A DNA stretch of 64,000 nucleotides from Trematomus loennbergii (Eukaryota > Chordata > Actinopteri > Perciformes > Nototheniidae), in assembly GCA_012861695.1 (NCBI GenBank), contig JAAOOA010000338.1:248001-312000 (forward strand), written 5' to 3'. The notes below the pieces were generated by a model that was given only the letters and a program-made list of their open reading frames with translations, was not told where the DNA came from and searched no databases. Shown in pieces: positions 24,690-35,196 of this stretch. Each line of letters opens with the position of its first letter. Position 1 is the first letter of the stretch. A program made the translations under genes and the position numbers.

Positions 24690-25210
24690 CTCCACAACGT
24701 TGCTTCCAGGCGAATACAGAGGAGTTGAAAAGAGCCCTTGGACATTCGGAAATCTTCGATCCACTGCACACGTTGGCACCACCAGGCCGACGTTCTATTG
24801 TTCACCCAGAGTTCCGTAGTATTCGCATATCTGGAACACATACAAAGACACAAATTAGCCCTACATAACTTTAATCCTACATTAGATAGTATTAATGTGA
24901 TTTAATGAACGTACCATTGCAGTTCTTTTCGGCGTGATAACGGTCATCATCCTCGGCTGTACAACGGCGAAACATGTCCATAGCGTGTGATTTCGTCGTC
25001 TAATCCTTTTGTTAAGGCTTCTTAACCGCCTTCGCCCCGACTCGGCATTTATATTGCATTTGAATGGTCGATCTGTATTTGTATTTGTGGCTGAGTTATT
25101 GGCTTAAATAACTCCGTTACGAAGCAGTATAACACGACCATCAAAACGTCAACTCCATACCGTGTAGGTAAACAGAAGCATACAGCGGAAGCGGAAGTTT
25201 TTTTTCTTCT
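24690..25210 (-). pseudogene. Harbinger transposase remnant, copy 2
   Basis: Only fragments align with the copy 3 transposase: the start of the second exon (about 24690-24840) and parts of the first exon (about 24910-25210). The whole catalytic region is deleted, so the element depended on a transposase supplied elsewhere. Confidence 0.75.
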
Positions 25211-25708
25211 TCTCTCGGTTTTTTGGCGGATTGCAACTTTAAGGTGCATACCGCCACCTACTGTACTCGCCGTGAAGTTGTTTGCAGCCTGCCAGGAAAA
25301 GCTAAGCAGAAGAAGAAGAAGTGACGTCAGCGGCTCATTTGCCTAATCCACCCCCAGGAACTCATTTTGGTGTGAACGCGATCTGCTTTAGTTCGTCAGA
25401 ACTAAAAGAACTCTCATGAACTAAAGTTCTCAGGAACTACTGTGGGAAAAGTACTTGGTGTGAACGCGCCTATTGAAGTCAATGGGGAGAGAAAACTTAT
25501 CTTTCGATCCCGTTTGAATTGTGCCATGAATTACACATATGATGTTTGTCAATCTTAAAAAATTATTTCCATGTCAAAAAAGTCACAGTTTGTCGTAAAA
25601 CTGTTGAAATATAAGACTATGAAAAATACGCAACTAGAAAGACTACAAATCCCAGAGTCGCGTAAGTGATGTCACAATTGTTTTCCTCTACTAAGAGATA
25701 GCTAAGAT

Positions 25709-25745
25709 CAGCGCCATATAGATAGAATCTATCTATATGGCGCTG
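25709..25745. repeat. Near-perfect palindrome, 17-bp arms, 3-base loop
   Basis: CAGCGCCATATAGATAG, AAT, then the exact complement. It lies 25 bp upstream of the ATG of the THAP-like exon, between two GCTAAGAT copies. It could form a cruciform or an RNA hairpin in the leader. Confidence 0.95.
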
Positions 25746-25770
25746 GCTAAGATAAGATAACTTTAACAAG

Positions 25771-25884
25771 ATGCCTGTGTGCTTAGTACCAGGTTGTTAT
25801 CATACCAGCAATGGGTCTTGCTCGTTCTTTCGCTTCCCGTCTGATGAAAGGACCAGGAGTGGCTTGATCAAGTTAGCTACATAG
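25771..25884 (+). pseudogene. THAP zinc-finger N-terminal exon
   Basis: A 37-codon frame starts MPVCLVPGCYHTSNGSCSFF and continues RFPSDERTRSGLIK. This matches the beginning of a THAP domain, a C2CH DNA-binding module used by P-element-type and related transposases: Met-Pro, a cysteine pair spaced C-x4-C, and the F-x-RFP-x-D block. The second half (C-x2-H and the AVPTIF-type box) is not found nearby. The frame stops at TAG 25882-25884 with no GT donor at a good place. It is a leftover first exon of the element's lost transposase. Confidence 0.75.
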
Positions 25885-26521
25885 CTAGTAGCTAGCACGT
25901 TAGTTAGCATTACAGCCTTAGCCTTGTCATTTTTATTAGCCTTAACATGAAGTAACATTAAGTAACCCAAAATGTTAAACAGTAAGAGTAGTAGTCATAT
26001 TTCATGAACCCTTTGAAGAGTACTGTCACACCGGTGTGATCATTCTATAATACACAATTTAAGCCCAGGGGAGAAAGGCTAACGCTAACACTACATTAGC
26101 ATCGGCGATCTTTTGCACTTCATGCTATCTGCACAAATGGTTGACATTAAACATTAAAAAGACCAGGCAGTTCAGAGAGAATCAAAGGAAGGCAGGCAGC
26201 TTTGCATGACATTCATAGTGAGGGTAGTCAATCCTTTTTTTGACAAGACAGCAGTGACGGCCATCTTGGTGACGTGTGTTATTGTGCGAGACCAGAGATG
26301 TAGTTCATTGAGCGTTTCACACAAACAAAAGTGTTACTTCACAGTTTTACGACATATATATATTTTATTTACTTGCAAAATTATCTTTTAAATTGACAAA
26401 CATCATATGTGTAATTCGTGGCACAATTCAAACGGGATCGAAAGATAATCTTTCTCTCTCCATTGACTTCAATACATCATTTTTCCGAAATAAGGTCCCA
26501 TGGAGGTCCACCGGAAAGGGA

Positions 26522-26582
26522 GGGACTTCGCCTCTCTATAGAGAGGCGAAGTCCCCGTGAGTTAGCGTCAACCCTCACGGGG
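26522..26582. repeat. 34-bp perfect palindrome plus adjacent hairpin
   Basis: 26522-26555 is a perfect palindrome centred on TATA (GGGACTTCGCCTCTCTA and its complement). It overlaps a second hairpin, CCCCGTGAG (26553-26561) with CTCACGGGG (26574-26582). The palindrome is where the right end of the THAP element meets an inverted copy of its own terminal 17 bp. Confidence 0.95.
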
Positions 26583-27406
26583 TGAAAACAGTATTTCCGG
26601 TCTCGAAGTTTTCATAATAAAACCGGAAGTATTCCCCTCACTGTCAAATGATTACACAGTGATATCTGCATTACTCATCCACTAAAAAACATCAGTTTAT
26701 GCTTGTTAATTACACAATATTGATTGGTTTAAATTGTGTACAATGCTTTGTGTTTTTAACCTTCGATTCGGTGAAACAAATTGTTTTTTCGGAGTTTAGA
26801 CACTACAGAGTTTCCGAAGACACTACACTACCCAGATTCCCCAGCTATCGTTTGGGACTACAACATCCGCCTTGCTTTACAAACCCCCGTGATTAGTCCT
26901 CAAGCTCTGTGATTGGATGTTGGAGCAGTGCGACAAGGTCAAACAGCTCTTTGAAATGGAATGTAACCACGGCAGACTATCCAAAACTGGATTCGGAGCC
27001 CAGCCCCCCCCCCCCCAGAACTACACATGCTGGCTATTGTGTGTTTCGCAACATGTTCTATGGCACGTCTCTACTGGGAATTGTAGTTTTAAAAGACATT
27101 TTCGTATTTCCCACAATTAGAAGTTGCCAGTATTAAACTGTGTACACCTCTGGAGGTTTAGGGGACACAAAACACATTGGTGTTATCAAATTGAAAACAT
27201 ATAATTAATAAATGGGTGAAAATAGCTTGTGTACATAATGGGCTGCATTAATATACCCACATGACAGCTAAGGTCAGAATAGCTTTATTTAACAGCTGGT
27301 CTTATGTCTGTGACCCCTTCTGTTGTTCATTGATAAGCCTGAAACATGCACTTGTCAAAGTTCAGAGGCAAATTTTGCAAATATGGCAGTAGCCATCGAT
27401 CATCTT

Positions 27407-27470
27407 AAGATAAGATAAGATAAGATATACTTTATTGATCCCAAGTTGGGAAATTTTTGTTACAGCAGCA
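27407..27470 (-). repeat. Fish repeat tail, GATAAGATA / CTTTATTGATCCC
   Basis: TAAGATAAGATAAGATA followed by TACTTTATTGATCCC and GGGAAATTTTTGTTACAGC is the reverse of a 3' tail seen at the end of many truncated fish retroposons. Only the end is present, so the family is not assigned. Confidence 0.55.
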
Positions 27471-28250
27471 TGTACTACTTTGTTCTACTCCACTACAATT
27501 CAGAGGTTAACCTGGTATTTTTAGTCCACTACATTTATTTTTGTTACTTTGCAGATTCTGATTAATGATGTGAAATATAAACAACCCTTAAATCAGACTT
27601 TAGTTACACCTGAGTAAAATTCAGGGAAGGTGATTGTCAAGTGCCAAAATAAACTATGCAATATATTAGACGTTAAGTACTTTGTCAGACTTAATATTTA
27701 TCTGTTGATACCCCCAACGTTTTTTTCTAATTCAAAAGAAGACCTTAACTTAAAGTATTCTTTGATGTTTAAATAAAGCCTTATTAGTTTGTCTGCTTTG
27801 CACATCCTCCTATTAATATCTTTGGACGTCCTCCACTAGCTGTTTTATTGTAGAGATCACTTACAGCATCTTCTTGATTTTTTCTATTCTATATTTCTAT
27901 CATGCCTTCTACTTTCCCCCTATTTTGTATGTAGGCTACTCTTAATATTTAAATGTTTTCATCAAATATAACTTATTCAACAACTCAATTCAATAACGTG
28001 CTTTAACCACTAGGCGGTGCGGGTTAAAAAACCAGTGGTCTAGTTAATAAAACATAATAATATCAAACATAATATTACTATTACATTTATTGTGAAATTA
28101 AAACAGAACGGTAAAGAAAAATACAGTTTCAGTCTCTCGATTTGAAGCTTATGCATTGTACCATGAACCTGTATAGACCTGTAACAGTCAACTGCATGAG
28201 GAGTTGGAAAGGTAGTTCAGTAAATCAGTAATATCTTTAAAAACTACAAG

Positions 28251-28537
28251 TCCCTTTCTATCAGCTGTGCACCGTTATGGTGTAAATACAGCCTATCTAC
28301 CAATTGGATCAAATATAAAAGTCAGCCGAATTAGTATTGATACTGCAAGGAGACGTATTGTGTGAAAAGAAATGGAAGATGTTGTTTAATTGTTGATATA
28401 TATGATCCACGTCACGTATTCAGTTTCGGCGGCAGTTCTTCAAGTTTGTCCAGAAGTCTTCTAATCAGGGCTCTATAAATAAAGAACTACGGCAGATGTG
28501 TAATATGTAATGCAGCCGAACCGTGTATTACAATGCC
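28251..28537 (+). repeat. Repeat shared with 39813-40106
   Basis: It begins TCCCTTTCTATCAGCTGTGC and ends CCGTGTATTACAATGCC in both copies, at high identity and in the same orientation. Both contain GGCTCTATAAATA, a possible TATA box, about 50 bp before the end. Short similarity also precedes it (AATAACGTGCTTTAACCA at 27993 and 39788). It may be a promoter-like or LTR-like piece of an element. Confidence 0.75.
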
Positions 28538-29236
28538 ATTCCAAAGAGAAAAGCAAGAACACTCGGAATAAAGTATTATTTTTTTTTTTTAAATGTTTTC
28601 CGATTTCATATCGCATAAACACCATATCCCGAAGTGCATTGTGGCTAAAACATCCAGGATTATGGGTGTAGTTCGATATTTTAGCCTATCAAAACCTCTG
28701 AAAAAAGAAATGTGTCTCTCAGAATCGAAAGAGAAAAACCTATGGGAAAAACACAAAAGCATTGTACACAATTTAAACCAATTAATGTCGTATAATTAAC
28801 AAGGATAAACTGATGTTTTTTAGTGGATGAGTACTGCAGATATCACTGTTAAATCATTTGATCATTGGTTTTATTATGAAAACGTTGAGACCGGAAATAC
28901 TGTTTTCACCCCGTAACTTTACATGGAAGCTGCCGCATATACATGTTCTCCTGGCGAGACCTCAAATCATCTTCGTAATATCTATCAAACTATAGATCCT
29001 ACATATCGACTGGACGTGGATTCTAAAAGTACAATATACACTTCTCGCTAGAAATCTAATCAAAAAGCATTTTAATGGCCAAACTATCCAACAATTTAGG
29101 ATTTTACAGAGAGGGTTATGTGTGAATAAACGACCCTCTGTAACGTTTGCAATCAACGGGAGCACTAGAGGTCGAAAACTTTAAAACGTGATTATAGGTC
29201 GTATTAAGCGCTTGAACAATCGACCTATTTGGTCGT

Positions 29237-30369
29237 ATGAGTTGGAGGACTTGTTGGCACCAGCATTAGCAAACATGGTAGCTGTGACTCACAGGGTGGA
29301 ATATACTCTAAATACCTGTGGTGACAGCAGGAACAAAGACTTTCCTCGCAAATATGCATGTGTGGGACGCTGCATCACTCACAGGTAAACCTGAGAGTGC
29401 TCGTGTAGAGTGAAGAGCTGTGGAGCCTGATCTCTCTCTCTGTTAGCGACTCCATACACACATTTATCATCCTCTCACAGTTTACTTCAACTTTTCTTGC
29501 ATTCTTTTTGGTGATAAAATAAACCGTATTAGCTAAATGTATTTTATTAAATGTTGATGTATAGTGCTACGGAGAGAAAAATAAACTTGACCTTTGGACT
29601 GTTTTGACTGCACAATACTTGAGTACACATTTAAGGTACTTGTACTTTACTTTAGTATTTTCATTTTTATAGCACATTATACTTCCACTCTGCTACATTT
29701 TGGAACACATGTTTTACTTTTTACTCAACTATATATGTTTAACAGATATACTAGTTAATATATAAATTCTGATTTTGATGCACAATACTTAGGAAAAACC
29801 TTTAAAATATGATTATTTGGTTTATATTAAACCATCCAACATTGAATTTCAGTAATTAAAACCATGGGTGGGTTAACTGCTAAAAGTTTTTTTGTTAAAT
29901 AAAAATTCACAGTTCCTTCTTAACCCTGTAAAGCCCAAATATAGAAAAACATTAGAATGTATTTGTTTGACCTTTCAGATGTTGTTTTAGGGAGCGTCTG
30001 GAGCAGAAATGAAAGAGTTTTCACATTTTTTACGTTTTGGTAAGTTTTGGTAAGTCTTCAGGGAAATATTGTAATATTGCAACATTGGGCTTAGGTGGGA
30101 GCAGAATTCCTGTATTTCTACTCACATTGTCTGAATAAATATATTGAACAACCAAGGGTTGATTTGCAGGATTGATTGCTTAGCCCTATATCAATATATA
30201 GCATGAATAATCACACATCAGTCATATTTGTTATGAATAGTCATTTATTAAATATGAATACAATGGTAGTCCCAAAAACAGTTTCTATTGTTGGAAAAGC
30301 AGAGGCGGACGTCACACATTATTAACCCGAAAGTACACAAAAAGCACACTTCAGATGCTCAAGGTCCTT
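29237..30369. other. Non-coding stretch
   Basis: No gene seen. The last 55 bases (about 30315-30369) resemble the start of repeat R5 (CACATTATTAACCC, compare 10511) and form the left flank of Harbinger copy 3. Confidence 0.5.
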
Positions 30370-30686
30370 CACAAGTTTCACACCAAGTACTTTCCTGTAC
30401 TTAGTTCCGGCACTAAGAGCCCCGGCGCTTTTCACCCCAGGGCACTTAGTACAGATCGCGTTCACACCGGAGTACTTTTCCCTGAGGGAAGATTACGCAA
30501 ATGAGCCGCTGACATCACTTCTTCTTCTTCTGCTTTGGCTTTACTGGCAGGCCACAAACCACTTCACGGCGAGTACAGTATAGGTGGCGGTAAGCACCTT
30601 AAAGTTGTTTGCAATCCGCTACAAAACAAGAGAAGAAGAAAAACTTCCCGCGTATACTGTCTGTTGTTTACCTTCCGACCTCAGAC

Positions 30687-32109
30687 ATGATGGAGATGGA
30701 GTCGACTGAAGTTGTGCTGTTTGTGCTCATGTTATACAGCTTTGTAACTTCGTTAATGCGGCCTGAGCCTATTCGGATCCGGAGCCGCCACACGTCGAAT
30801 GTTATAATGGCAAAGTTTCTTCAGCATCAAAGGCAGTTTAAAAGCCTTAGGAAAAGGATTGGCCGACGGAAAGCACACATGACTGCCATGTTTCACCGTA
30901 GGATGGCTGATGACGATGAGCGTTTTCACGCCCTAAGAACAGCAATGGTAAGTTCAGTAAATTATTAATACTATCTAATGTAGGATTTGTGGAGTTATGT
31001 AGAGCTAATTTGCGCCTTTGTATGTGTTCCAGATATGCAAATACTACGGGACGCGTCGTGTCCCGCGCTCTCTCTGGGTGAACAATAGAACCTCGGCCTG
31101 GTGGGAGAACGTGGTGCCGACGTACACCGATGTGCAGTGGATCCAAGATTTCAGAATGTCCAAGCACTCTTTCCAATACCTCTGTAGTCGCCTGGAAGCA
31201 ACGTTGGGGAGAAGCGACACCAACTTCCGGGAGTGTGTCCCTGTGGCTAAAAAAATCGCCATAGCACTGTGGAAACTTGCGACCAACTCTGAGTACAGGA
31301 CCATCTCTCATTTGTTTGGAGTCGGCAGATCTACAGTGTGTTACTGTGTGCACGAGTTCTGCTCCTCTGTTGTGAGCATACTCCTTTGTGAGTTCATGCC
31401 ATGGCCGAACGCTGAGAAGTTAGAGGAGATGGCGTTATTTTTTGAGCGCAGATGGGGTGTGCCACAGTGTGTAGGTGCAGTAGATGGATCACACATCCCC
31501 ATTCTGAGACCAGAGGAATACCACAACGAGTATTTCAACCGCAAAGGCTGGCACTCGCTCGTCCTGCAGGGTGTTGTGGATGGTAGAGGCCTCTTTTGGA
31601 ATGTTTTTGTTGGCTTACCAGGTAGCATGCATGATAGCAGAGTGTTTGGCATGTCATCACTGTGTAGTTTTGCGGATAAGGGTGGTCTACTTCCTCATGT
31701 AACAAAGAATATTGGTGGACATGATGTGGGTTACTATATCCTTGGTGACTCAGCCTACACCCTGCAAAGATGGCTGATGAAACCTTTCCAAGGAAGGCTC
31801 ACACCCGAGCAACTTGTGTACAATCACAAAACAAGCCGAGCACGAGTGGTGGTGGAGAACGCTTTTGGCAGATTGAAGGGCAGGTGGCGGTGCTTGATGA
31901 AAAGAAACGACTGCAAGATGGACAAGATCAAAATCCAGGTGGCAGCATGTTGCGTGTTACATAACCTTTGTGAAAGTAATGATGATGAGTACAGGGACGA
32001 ATGGACTGCCTTACCGGCGACCCAGCTTGATGGGCCAGCGCCAGCCATTGCCGAGGCTGGGGGGCAAGACACACGCACAGCCCTTATGAGGCATCTGAAC
32101 AGCGTGTAA
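30687..32109 (+). CDS. Harbinger DDE transposase, intact, two exons
   Basis: This is a nuclease-type transposase of the PIF/Harbinger superfamily (same fold as HARBI1), which cuts and joins the transposon ends. Exon 1 is 30687-30947 from ATG; the intron 30948-31032 (GTAAGT…CCAG) is phase 0; exon 2 is 31033-32109 with TAA. The model has 445 residues. Exon 1 is basic and helical. A helix-turn-helix (RTISHLFGVGRSTVCYCVHE) lies near residues 176-195. The DDE triad is D238 (GAVDGSHIPI), D326 (LGDSAYTL) and E362 (VVVENAFGRLKGRW). AATAAA at 32126 and 32145 can end the transcript. No stop or frameshift is seen, unlike copies 1 and 2. It may be active or recently active. Confidence 0.93.
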
Positions 32110-32219
32110 ATTGTACATTCTAAACAATAAATGTAAACATTGACAATAAAGCTGATCATTTCTACAGTGCTTTTGTTTCTCTCTTTCATTTTGCAGTCAA
32201 GACAGGCAACATTACAATA

Positions 32220-33195
32220 GTGTAATAGTAGCCAAAACTAACATACATGTTAGTAACTAAAGTGTCAGTTGTACATGTCACTAAACATTGTCAATATAAA
32301 ATAAAGTGTCAGTTGTACTATATAATAACAGTAATAACAATATAAAATAAGGATCTGTTTAATCGCCATGTCGGTTTTCTTTATTGCACTCTCAAGACAT
32401 AACATGAAATAGAACAATTTTTATGTCGTAACTCTTCTATTATACGGCTCTGCTGTCAACAAATCTTGAAAACGGAGACGAGGGGAATGTAGAAATCGGT
32501 AAATCACTTCAGAAATGTATTGATAATTGTTCTGCTTTTTAATGTAAACTTGAATTCATAGTAAACTAGCTGCTTTTGAGCACTTTACTTTTTACATGGG
32601 CCATTTTGAACGTGACGTGACTGTATTCAAACTAAGTCACCATCTACCCCTAGTTTCATTTGGTGCATCAGTCTTTATTTTGCCCTATGATGATACTAAC
32701 CTAGCATTCACAACCCTAGTTTTTTTATGGTTTCATTTTGGAAATAAAAACATAAAAAATGGAAACTTTCATGTATTTTTGGCCCATAGTGGACTCCATG
32801 TTTGTTGTGTGAAATGGGGGGAATTAAAAGTTTAGGTCAAATATTTAAAATGATATAAATTATCATATTTGTGTATGTGCCGCTGCCATTCCTCCACAAG
32901 GTTGCAACATTGATGATAAATAAATGACAAATAAAGCTTTGCCAGTTTATAACCGATGAAACATGATGGTATCAGAATACTCACTTACATGTGATGTATA
33001 GGATGCTACACAGGTCACTAAAGATAAAGTGTCAGAAATAAGCAAGATGATTTAATCGCCATGTGGTTTTCTTTATTGCAGCAATGACATAACATGAAAT
33101 AGAACAATTTTTAATGTAAATAAAGTGTCAGTTGGACATGTCAGTAAACATTATATATAAAATAAAGTGATAACAGTAATAATATAAAATAAAAC
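32220..33195. repeat. Internal duplication between the two Harbinger genes
   Basis: Blocks such as AATCGCCATGT, GGTTTTCTTTATTGCA, ACATAACATGAAATAGAACA and AAAGTGTCAGTTG occur at 32260-32430 and again at 33050-33190. The 600 bp between them is AT-rich and has no gene. This may be an insertion with duplicated flanks or a rearrangement. Confidence 0.6.
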
Positions 33196-33352
33196 GGTCC
33201 CAGGTGTGGGGATAGTCTCAGCAGCATACACACCTTAGTGCAAAGTTGTGTGTCGTGTGTCAGTATTTACAAAAACTATACCAAATAAACTAAACTTAAC
33301 TAAACTATGCCTAAACTAGGCATAGGCTCAGCAGCAGACATTAACAGGGCCA

Positions 33353-35010
33353 CTATTTGGAGGAAGACCTGTTGGCTGTCACTAGCTGGGAAAGCACTTC
33401 CAGAAACCCAGTGTTAAATGCCGCTTGTTGCTCATCCTGCCGCTCCTGGCGCAGCTCCTGGCGCAGCGCCCACACTTCATCCTGGTGCCGCTGGCGCTCC
33501 ATCTGCTGCTGGAACAGTTCTGACTGGCGCTCCATCGAGGTGAGCATTTTGGCCTCCGTTTCCTGGGCCTGGGTGAACTGCACCATCTGATCTACGCGCA
33601 GCGACTCATTCGCCACGGCACGCCGGTCCTCCAACGCCTGGACGGTCTCGAGGAAAAGTGCATCCTGTGTCCGCTTTCCTAAGAGGGGAAAATAAGCAAG
33701 ATACAAGATCAACAACCAGAGACATACATCATGTATTTTTTAGCTGCCTGGATTATAACAGACAAAGACTCATTCTGATAACTGCACTGGAACAACTCAA
33801 CATCAAGGACATGGATTTCAAGTCAATATATGAAAGTAAATCAAGAAATGAAGCAAACAAGCTGATCTTCAAATTCTTCAAAAGCACTGGTCTGAGGACA
33901 AGGATTTAATAAATCAACAGTAGGTGGCGATATATGCTCCAAGTGGAAGCGATTTCTTACCGGAAGTCATGTGACCTCTAGCCCGGATGTTTACAATGTT
34001 TGTGAGAGAGTAAAAAGGCGTGAAAATGTGTAAATGCCGGTCTAGGCGAATACTTTCACGCTGTTTCATAATTGTACCAAGAAGGAAATAAACATGATTG
34101 TGAACATCAGTTCCATGCGTAACGTTCTTTCAAGACAAAGTTACAGTGTGTGTACCTTTGCGTTTGGTTGCCGGTAAGGGGAGAGCAAGCGAGCAAGCTC
34201 TGATCTCCAACGCCAAGCTCGCTTGTTTCCAATACCGAGTGTTGCTGATTTTCCTCGCCTGAAACACACGATTAGTTCCATGAGTTAGTGAAGCAAATTA
34301 CAGAAACACTGCACAGTTATTCACTAGTCAAAACGTTTTAATAGCGGCCGAGAATATCTAGCTAGCTAGATGTTATTAGCCAGCTCGGGGCCAGTGTTAG
34401 CTAGTTCAGCCTAGCATGGCTAGCTTGATCTACTGAGCAAATAAAAGTACATCTGAGACCATTATTGTGCAGATTAAAACCCCAGTGCATGTAGTTGCTT
34501 TTACCTTCGTCGTGTCGCCCTCTAAATTCGCGTTGGAGCGGCCTCCGATGCCATACTGCCCGAATCAAGGCTCGATGCTGTACCTGTGAATGATGGTCTG
34601 CGGCCTAGCAAAACATCCAAGTGGTCGAACCATTTAGTGGTCCTCCGGTCGTTACCACTTTTATTGTTCCAGTCTTTAGTTTTTTGTAGTCCTGGCGGAG
34701 TTTCTTTATTTTCAGCCGGCATGCCAAGGCGCTGTGCACGATTCCCATCTCAAGCAACTACTTAGAACAACGATCGAAGATCTTCGAATTGGGTACTGGC
34801 TTCAGCAGCATTCCCTGCGTCGTGTCCTCGGCGTAGATGTCCAGAAGCGCTGATACCTCCTCATCACTCCATCGCTCGATTTCCTGATGTTTGCCATAAT
34901 TTAACTGCGTTAAAAAACAAACTACTCTCATCGCTGCGGTGTATTGTAGCGAGGAAAACATGGCGGCTCTACACAACATTTTCACAGTTGTACGGGGCGT
35001 GGTTTGCAAT
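33353..35010 (-). pseudogene. Harbinger SANT/Myb-like accessory protein, copy 3
   Basis: This is the transposase's DNA-binding partner. On the minus strand, exon 1 (about 35010-34505) encodes the SANT/Myb start HQEIERWSDEEVSALLDIYA, then LKIKKLRQDYKKLK, then NNKSGNDRRTTKWFDHLDVL. Exon 2 is 34258-34156 and exon 3 is 33678-33353. Exon 3 is a glutamine- and glutamate-rich coiled coil (MERQSELFQQQMERQRHQDE) ending in LEVLSQLVTANRSSSK. The junctions have AG/GT. It is damaged: an in-frame TAG at 34758-34760, a one-base frame change near 34680, and a TAG shortly before the exon 1 donor. Confidence 0.82.
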
Positions 35011-35196
35011 TCGCCCAGCCAATCAGCACTGGGGCACTTTTCACCCACAGAAAAGTACGCTCTCTCAGCGGGCTCTAAAAATGGGGTAAAAGTACCCGAG
35101 ATTAAGTACGATTTTTGGTGTGAACGCGACATAAGGGGTACTCACGGAACTAAACGCGAAAAGTACGGTGAAAAGTACTCCGGTGTGAACGTGGCT

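Larger units (their letters stand above)
22617..25471 (+). mobile_element. PIF/Harbinger transposon, copy 2 (deleted)
   Basis: The ends AGGTGCGTTCACACCGGAGT and …GGTGTGAACGCGCCT are both present, with an ATT duplication (22614-22616 and 25472-25474). The uninterrupted inverted arm at 26455-26500 shows the empty target with a single ATT. The accessory gene is on the left (+) and only scraps of the transposase remain at the right (minus). A SINE sits between them, as in copy 1. Subterminal repeats of GTTCACACC and of AGTTC/GAACT motifs occur at both ends. Confidence 0.92.
22549..26538. mobile_element. THAP-exon DNA element with long inverted arms (R2)
   Basis: The left arm is 22549-22616 continuing at 25475-25640; the right arm is about 26275-26538, its inverse. 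Shared blocks include GAGAGGCGAAGTC, CCTTATTTCGGAA, GAAGTCAATGGGGAGAGA and TCGATCCCGTTTGAATTGTG. The left arm is split by Harbinger copy 2. The interior has one THAP-like exon. TA flanks the outer ends, but the superfamily is not settled (P-like or Kolobok-like are both possible for THAP carriers). A partial relative lies at 39100-39335. Confidence 0.72.
26583..28915. mobile_element. Long-inverted-arm element (R3), about 2.3 kb
   Basis: About 130 bp at 26583-26712 match the complement of 28795-28915 closely, including GTGAAAACAGTATTTCCGGT and TGGATGAGTAATGCAGATAT-like blocks. Weaker similarity goes on inward to around 26800 and 28700. The interior has no gene; it holds a LINE-like tail fragment and a segment repeated at 39.8 kb. 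No target duplication is apparent. It could be a foldback element. Confidence 0.65.
22516..29236. mobile_element. Large region bounded by a 35-bp inverted repeat
   Basis: The left arm 22516-22550 (ACGACCATATAGGTCGATTG then TTCAGCAGCTTAATA) matches the complement of 29202-29236 at about 31 of 35 positions. Between the arms are the THAP element, Harbinger copy 2, a second long-inverted-arm element and about 320 bp of unassigned sequence before the right arm. It could be one composite element or an old element filled by later insertions. I cannot show a target duplication. Confidence 0.55.
30370..35196 (+). mobile_element. PIF/Harbinger transposon, copy 3 (about 4.8 kb)
   Basis: The right end reads …AAAAGTACTCCGGTGTGAAC then GTGGCT, followed by ATT. 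The left end starts near 30370 with a diverged TTTCACACCAAGTACTTTCC. Internal copies of GCGTTCACACC (30449) and GGTGTGAACGCG (35121) form a second repeat layer. Inside are an intact transposase (+) and a damaged accessory gene (minus), tail to tail. Left flank and right flank together rebuild repeat R5, so the element inserted into R5. The left TIR has decayed more than the right. Confidence 0.88.

Noticed and set aside
31341..31652. Antisense frames inside the transposase exon
   Set aside because: They are shadows of the intact + strand transposase, with no motifs of their own; the same applies to 31044-31304, 30847-31353 and 31824-32189.
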